Assembly (NCBI GenBank): GCA_900548135.1
Contig: URJC01000084.1
Coordinates: forward strand, 1 to 8,898
DNA: 8,898 bases
Reading direction: 5' to 3'
From: an uncultured Odoribacter sp.
Lineage (GTDB): Bacteria; Bacteroidota; Bacteroidia; Bacteroidales; Marinifilaceae
The translations under genes were made by a program, and so were the position numbers. The notes under the pieces are model-generated. The model did no database searches and was not told the DNA's origin. It saw only the letters and a program-made list of their open reading frames with translations. Positions 6,167 through 8,898 of this stretch are shown here, piece by piece (the stretch's first letter is position 1; each line of letters opens with the position of its first letter).

Positions 6167-8434
6167 TTAATCTTGTTGTGTGAATAATTTTGCAAATTTT
6201 AACAATAAGGTTCGGGTTCCGCCTTCGGCAAAAGCGACTTTTGCTTTCTTTTGTACACCCAGTCCTTCTATATGGATGACTTTTCCTGCACCAAATGTAG
6301 GATGATAGATGATCATATCAGGAACAACCTGATTTGAATCTATGGGTTTTAGTTTAGAATGGTCCATTTCAGGTAGATTCACTTTGGCTTTATTCAAGGT
6401 GATGACAGGTCTCTGAATTTTTGTACGGTTTGGATCTGTACGTAATTTGAAAGTAGAAGGTTCATCACGTAGTGGAGTGTAGCCTTCCAGGAATTCGTTG
6501 TCTATTTCTGCAATGAACCGGGAAGGCCGGGAGGATACAATCTGTCCGTTTTTGTATCTGGAAGTAGCAAAGGACATAAAAGCCCGTCTTTCTGCTCGTG
6601 TCAGGGCTACATAAAATAAACGGCGTTCTTCTTCCAGGGCTGCTGGTGAGATGGTACACTGCTGAGCGGGAAAGAGGTCTTCTTCCAGGCCTGTGATGAA
6701 GACATTGGCAAATTCCAGTCCTTTAGAGGAGTGGATGGTCATGAGAGTGACCTTATTTTGGTCTTCCTCTTTTTCTCCGTCCTGGTCTGTTAACAGGGCT
6801 ACACCTTCCAGAAAAGCCGGTAGTTTGTCGTTCTTCCCTTCTTTATAAGCTGTTTCACTGAAATCCTTAATTCCGTTTAAAAGTTCCTGTATGTTTTCTT
6901 TGCGGGAAATTCCTTCCGGGGTGTCATCATTCGAAAGATCATCAAGGATTCCCGAGGAACGGGCAATAATGATGGCTGCATCATAGGCATTTTCCTGGCT
7001 GATCAGTTCCTTAAAGCGTTCAATCAGATTCCCGAATTTCTGTAATTTAGCCGTTGTACCGGCGTTAAAGGCATGGCCCACTTTATTCAGGTTGCACAAT
7101 ACGGTCCACATACTGACCCGGTATTGTCCTGCAATTTCACGGATTTTGTCTACTGTTGAATCTCCGATGCCCCGTCGCGGATAGTTGATGATCCGTTTAA
7201 AGGCTTCTTCATCATTCTGGTTAACTGTAAGCCGGAAATAGGCTAACAGGTCCTTGACTTCTTTACGTTGATAGAAAGATTGTCCCCCGTAAATTTTATA
7301 AGGAATGTTTCTTTTCCGGAGGGCTTCTTCCAGGATACGCGATTGGGCATTGGTGCGGTAAAGAATGGCAAAATCACTATAATCTTGTTGCTCATAATTA
7401 GCCAGACGGAAGATTTCATTCGTAACCTGAAATCCTTCTTCTTTGTCGGACAGAGCACGTAATACTTTTATTTTTTCACCTTCTTCATTTTCGGAAAAGG
7501 TGTGTTTGGGTATTTGTTCTTTATTTTTGCTGATGACACAATTGGCAGCATTGACAATGGTTGTGGTTGAACGATAATTTTGTTCCAGTTTGTATAATTT
7601 GCAGTCCGGGTAATCGTTTTTGAAATTGAGTATGTTTTCAATCCTTGCGCCCCGGAAAGAGTAGATACTCTGGGCGTCGTCTCCGACTACGCAGATATTG
7701 TGGTGTTGTTCTGACAATTTTTTGATAATCAGGTATTGCGAATAATTGGTGTCTTGATACTCATCCACCAGGATATAGCTGAATTTTTGCTGATATTTTG
7801 CCAGTATGTCCGGATGGTCCCGGAAGAGAATGTTGGTTTCCAGAAGCAGGTCGTCGAAATCCATGGTATCACTTTGACGGCAATGTTGCTGATAGCGTTT
7901 GTAAATCTCGCCGAGCAGGGGACGTTTGGCTGCTGTATCTTCCGATAAGATCCGGGAGGATTGGGCGTAACTCTGGGCGACAACCAAATTGTTTTTAGCC
8001 ATGGAAATCCGCCCCAGAATGACACTGGGTTTGTAAATTTTGTCATCCAGTTTAAGATCTTTAACGATGGCTTTGATCAGGTTTTTAGAATCCTGGGTAT
8101 CGTAAATTGTATAACTGGAGCTGTAACCGATGTTTTCAGCTTCAAAACGCAGGATTTTAGAAAAAATAGAATGAAAGGTACCCATCCACAGGTTTGCTGC
8201 AATTTCTGAACCCACGAGCTCAGCTATACGTTTTTGCATTTCCCGGGCTGCTTTGTTGGTAAAAGTCAGGGCCAGTATTTTGTAAGCGGGTACTCCTTGG
8301 CTAAGCAGTTGGGCTATCCGGTATGTCAATACACGGGTTTTTCCCGAACCTGCCCCGGCAATGACCAGAGAAGCACCTTCTGTATTTAGAACGGCAGCTT
8401 GCTGGTTGTGATTTAATTCATGAATAAAATCCAC
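6167..8434 (-). CDS. pcrA: UvrD/PcrA-type ATP-dependent DNA helicase (superfamily 1A)
   Basis: This is a 3'-to-5' superfamily 1A helicase of the UvrD/PcrA/Rep group, which unwinds DNA in repair and displaces bound proteins. Numbering from the longest frame (766 residues, TTG at 8467), all motifs are intact: Q motif LNHNQQAAV (18-26), Walker A GAGSGKT (38-44), motif Ia ALTFTNKAA (66-74), Walker B LVDEYQDT (233-240), motif III GDDAQSIYSFRGA (262-274), motif IV QNYRST (296-301), motif V TIHSSKGLEF (577-586) and motif VI YVALTRA (619-625). The C-terminus (about 716-762, with HPTFGAGKVIHIEG) resembles the Tudor-like domain through which PcrA and UvrD contact RNA polymerase, so PcrA or UvrD is more likely than Rep. 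No ATG occurs before Walker A, and an in-frame TAA sits four codons above the TTG. I prefer GTG at 8434 (755 residues) because a strong promoter match covers the TTG and the resulting N-terminus suits the family. Confidence 0.93.
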   Translation of the reverse strand: MDFIHELNHNQQAAVLNTEGASLVIAGAGSGKTRVLTYRIAQLLSQGVPAYKILALTFTNKAAREMQKRIAELVGSEIAANLWMGTFHSIFSKILRFEAENIGYSSSYTIYDTQDSKNLIKAIVKDLKLDDKIYKPSVILGRISMAKNNLVVAQSYAQSSRILSEDTAAKRPLLGEIYKRYQQHCRQSDTMDFDDLLLETNILFRDHPDILAKYQQKFSYILVDEYQDTNYSQYLIIKKLSEQHHNICVVGDDAQSIYSFRGARIENILNFKNDYPDCKLYKLEQNYRSTTTIVNAANCVISKNKEQIPKHTFSENEEGEKIKVLRALSDKEEGFQVTNEIFRLANYEQQDYSDFAILYRTNAQSRILEEALRKRNIPYKIYGGQSFYQRKEVKDLLAYFRLTVNQNDEEAFKRIINYPRRGIGDSTVDKIREIAGQYRVSMWTVLCNLNKVGHAFNAGTTAKLQKFGNLIERFKELISQENAYDAAIIIARSSGILDDLSNDDTPEGISRKENIQELLNGIKDFSETAYKEGKNDKLPAFLEGVALLTDQDGEKEEDQNKVTLMTIHSSKGLEFANVFITGLEEDLFPAQQCTISPAALEEERRLFYVALTRAERRAFMSFATSRYKNGQIVSSRPSRFIAEIDNEFLEGYTPLRDEPSTFKLRTDPNRTKIQRPVITLNKAKVNLPEMDHSKLKPIDSNQVVPDMIIYHPTFGAGKVIHIEGLGVQKKAKVAFAEGGTRTLLLKFAKLFTQQD

Positions 8435-8464
8435 GTTGTGTTTCTGATTTATGGTTTCCGTTTG

Positions 8465-8496
8465 CAAAATTAAAAATTAATCCCTACTCAGGCAAA
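8465..8496 (-). promoter_or_regulatory. Candidate Bacteroidetes-type promoter for the helicase gene
   Basis: On the minus strand TTTG (plus positions 8493-8496) is followed after 20 bases by TAATTTTG (8465-8472), matching both consensus elements at the usual spacing. Transcription would start near 8458. That is downstream of the TTG codon at 8467-8465, which is itself the last three bases of the -7 box, and about 24 bases before the GTG at 8434. The match therefore bears on which start codon is used. Confidence 0.5.
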
Positions 8497-8528
8497 ATAG
8501 ATTGCTCATCTCTTTTTATTGTTCTGTG
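8468..8528 (-). other. Short gap between the GH31 gene and the helicase gene
   Basis: This stretch of 61 bases lies between two minus-strand genes. It contains the upstream part of the helicase promoter candidate. A four-base-pair GCAA/TTGC hairpin is possible near the middle but has no following T run on the minus strand, so I do not call a terminator for the GH31 gene. Confidence 0.5.
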
Positions 8529-8898
8529 TTAATAGGTAATTGTAATTTTGTCCTGTATATTTTTATTTTTAATCTCTAAAATATGGCCTTCAAAAGAGGT
8601 GGCTGGGGCAGCTTTTACTTTTTTACCGTTTACTTTTACAATTAATCCAGGTTTGGTATGGGGTAATTCTATCTGATAGCTCCGTTTTTTTACCTGACCT
8701 TTGTAAACACCTTGAGTTGGGTGTATGGTAATTTCCGTCCGGCCATTCTTTAAACTATATTCTAAACGGGTTTCTGCATATTGTCCTTGCTCATAGTCTG
8801 TAGTGATACCGTCATCTTCGTATAAGGAATAACTGTTGCAGCAACCTTCATCTCCCGGATAGCAACGGATAATCAGTTTTGTCAATGGAGTAGAAGTC
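8529..8898 (-). CDS. Family 31 glycoside hydrolase, C-terminal end (cut by right edge)
   Basis: The visible 122 residues are open to the window edge and end at TAA (8531-8529). They match the beta-sandwich C-terminal region (DUF5110) that follows the catalytic barrel in GH31 enzymes such as alpha-glucosidases and alpha-xylosidases. Diagnostic pieces are PLTKLIIRCYPG near the edge, SLYEDDGITTDYEQGQYAET (the conserved LYEDDG motif) and a final strand DKITITY. The catalytic domain and any signal peptide lie outside the window, so substrate and location cannot be stated. A Cys-Cys pair precedes the LYEDDG motif (GDEGCCNSYSL). The TTG at 8885-8883 is an internal Leu codon, not a start, because the frame continues upstream with family-like sequence. 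The gene is on the same strand as the helicase and ends 94 bases before the GTG start preferred there; the helicase probably has its own promoter. Confidence 0.82.
   Translation of the reverse strand, partial: TSTPLTKLIIRCYPGDEGCCNSYSLYEDDGITTDYEQGQYAETRLEYSLKNGRTEITIHPTQGVYKGQVKKRSYQIELPHTKPGLIVKVNGKKVKAAPATSFEGHILEIKNKNIQDKITITY

Noticed and set aside
5941..6183. An 80-codon plus-strand frame across the leader of the DUF4290 gene
   Set aside because: It begins with TTG inside the DUF4290 coding sequence, overlaps the end of the helicase gene, and shows no family motif.
7729..8046. A 105-codon minus-strand frame within the helicase gene
   Set aside because: It is an out-of-frame reading of the same strand as the intact helicase, with no recognisable motif of its own.
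8497..8528. Terminator for the GH31 gene
   Set aside because: Only a four-pair GCAA/TTGC stem is visible in the gap and no T run follows it on the minus strand.
1..8898. Mobile element, CRISPR array, defence island, tRNA or rRNA
   Set aside because: No transposase, integrase, terminal repeats, direct-repeat array, tRNA-like cloverleaf or defence motif was seen; nearly all the sequence is explained by housekeeping genes.

Overview
The window looks like chromosomal housekeeping DNA from a Bacteroidota bacterium, most likely a member of the order Bacteroidales. The evidence is a DUF4290 gene (a family known to me only from this phylum), the consecutive order sppA-lpxK-purine nucleoside phosphorylase, start codons without Shine-Dalgarno sequences, and two promoter candidates of the Bacteroidetes type (TTTG near -33, TAnnTTTG near -7). 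I cannot assign a genus.

Layout from left to right. Bases 1-3131 hold a minus-strand operon read right to left: sppA (membrane-bound signal peptide peptidase), lpxK (lipid A 4'-kinase) after 28 bases, and the 5' part of a purine nucleoside phosphorylase gene that overlaps lpxK by 23 bases and leaves the window at its left edge. Bases 3132-3318 are a divergent promoter region. Bases 3319-4626 hold murA, the only plus-strand gene, with its own good promoter candidate. It converges on folK (minus, 4698-5198). Upstream of folK on the same strand is the DUF4290 gene (5302-5967), preceded by a 199-base leader with possible RNA structure. Bases 6167-8434 hold a PcrA/UvrD-type superfamily 1 helicase on the minus strand. 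Bases 8529-8898 hold the C-terminal end of a family 31 glycoside hydrolase, cut by the right edge.

The genes serve cell-envelope synthesis (murA for peptidoglycan, lpxK for lipid A), membrane protein turnover (sppA), folate and purine metabolism (folK, the phosphorylase), DNA repair (the helicase) and carbohydrate breakdown (GH31). I see no mobile element, CRISPR array, RNA gene, phage gene or defence system, and no convincing previously undescribed system. The points most worth a second look are MurA with Asp in place of the fosfomycin-reactive Cys, a helicase promoter that overlaps the longest possible start codon and so argues for a GTG start further in, the structured leader of the DUF4290 gene, and murA sitting alone in the opposite orientation.
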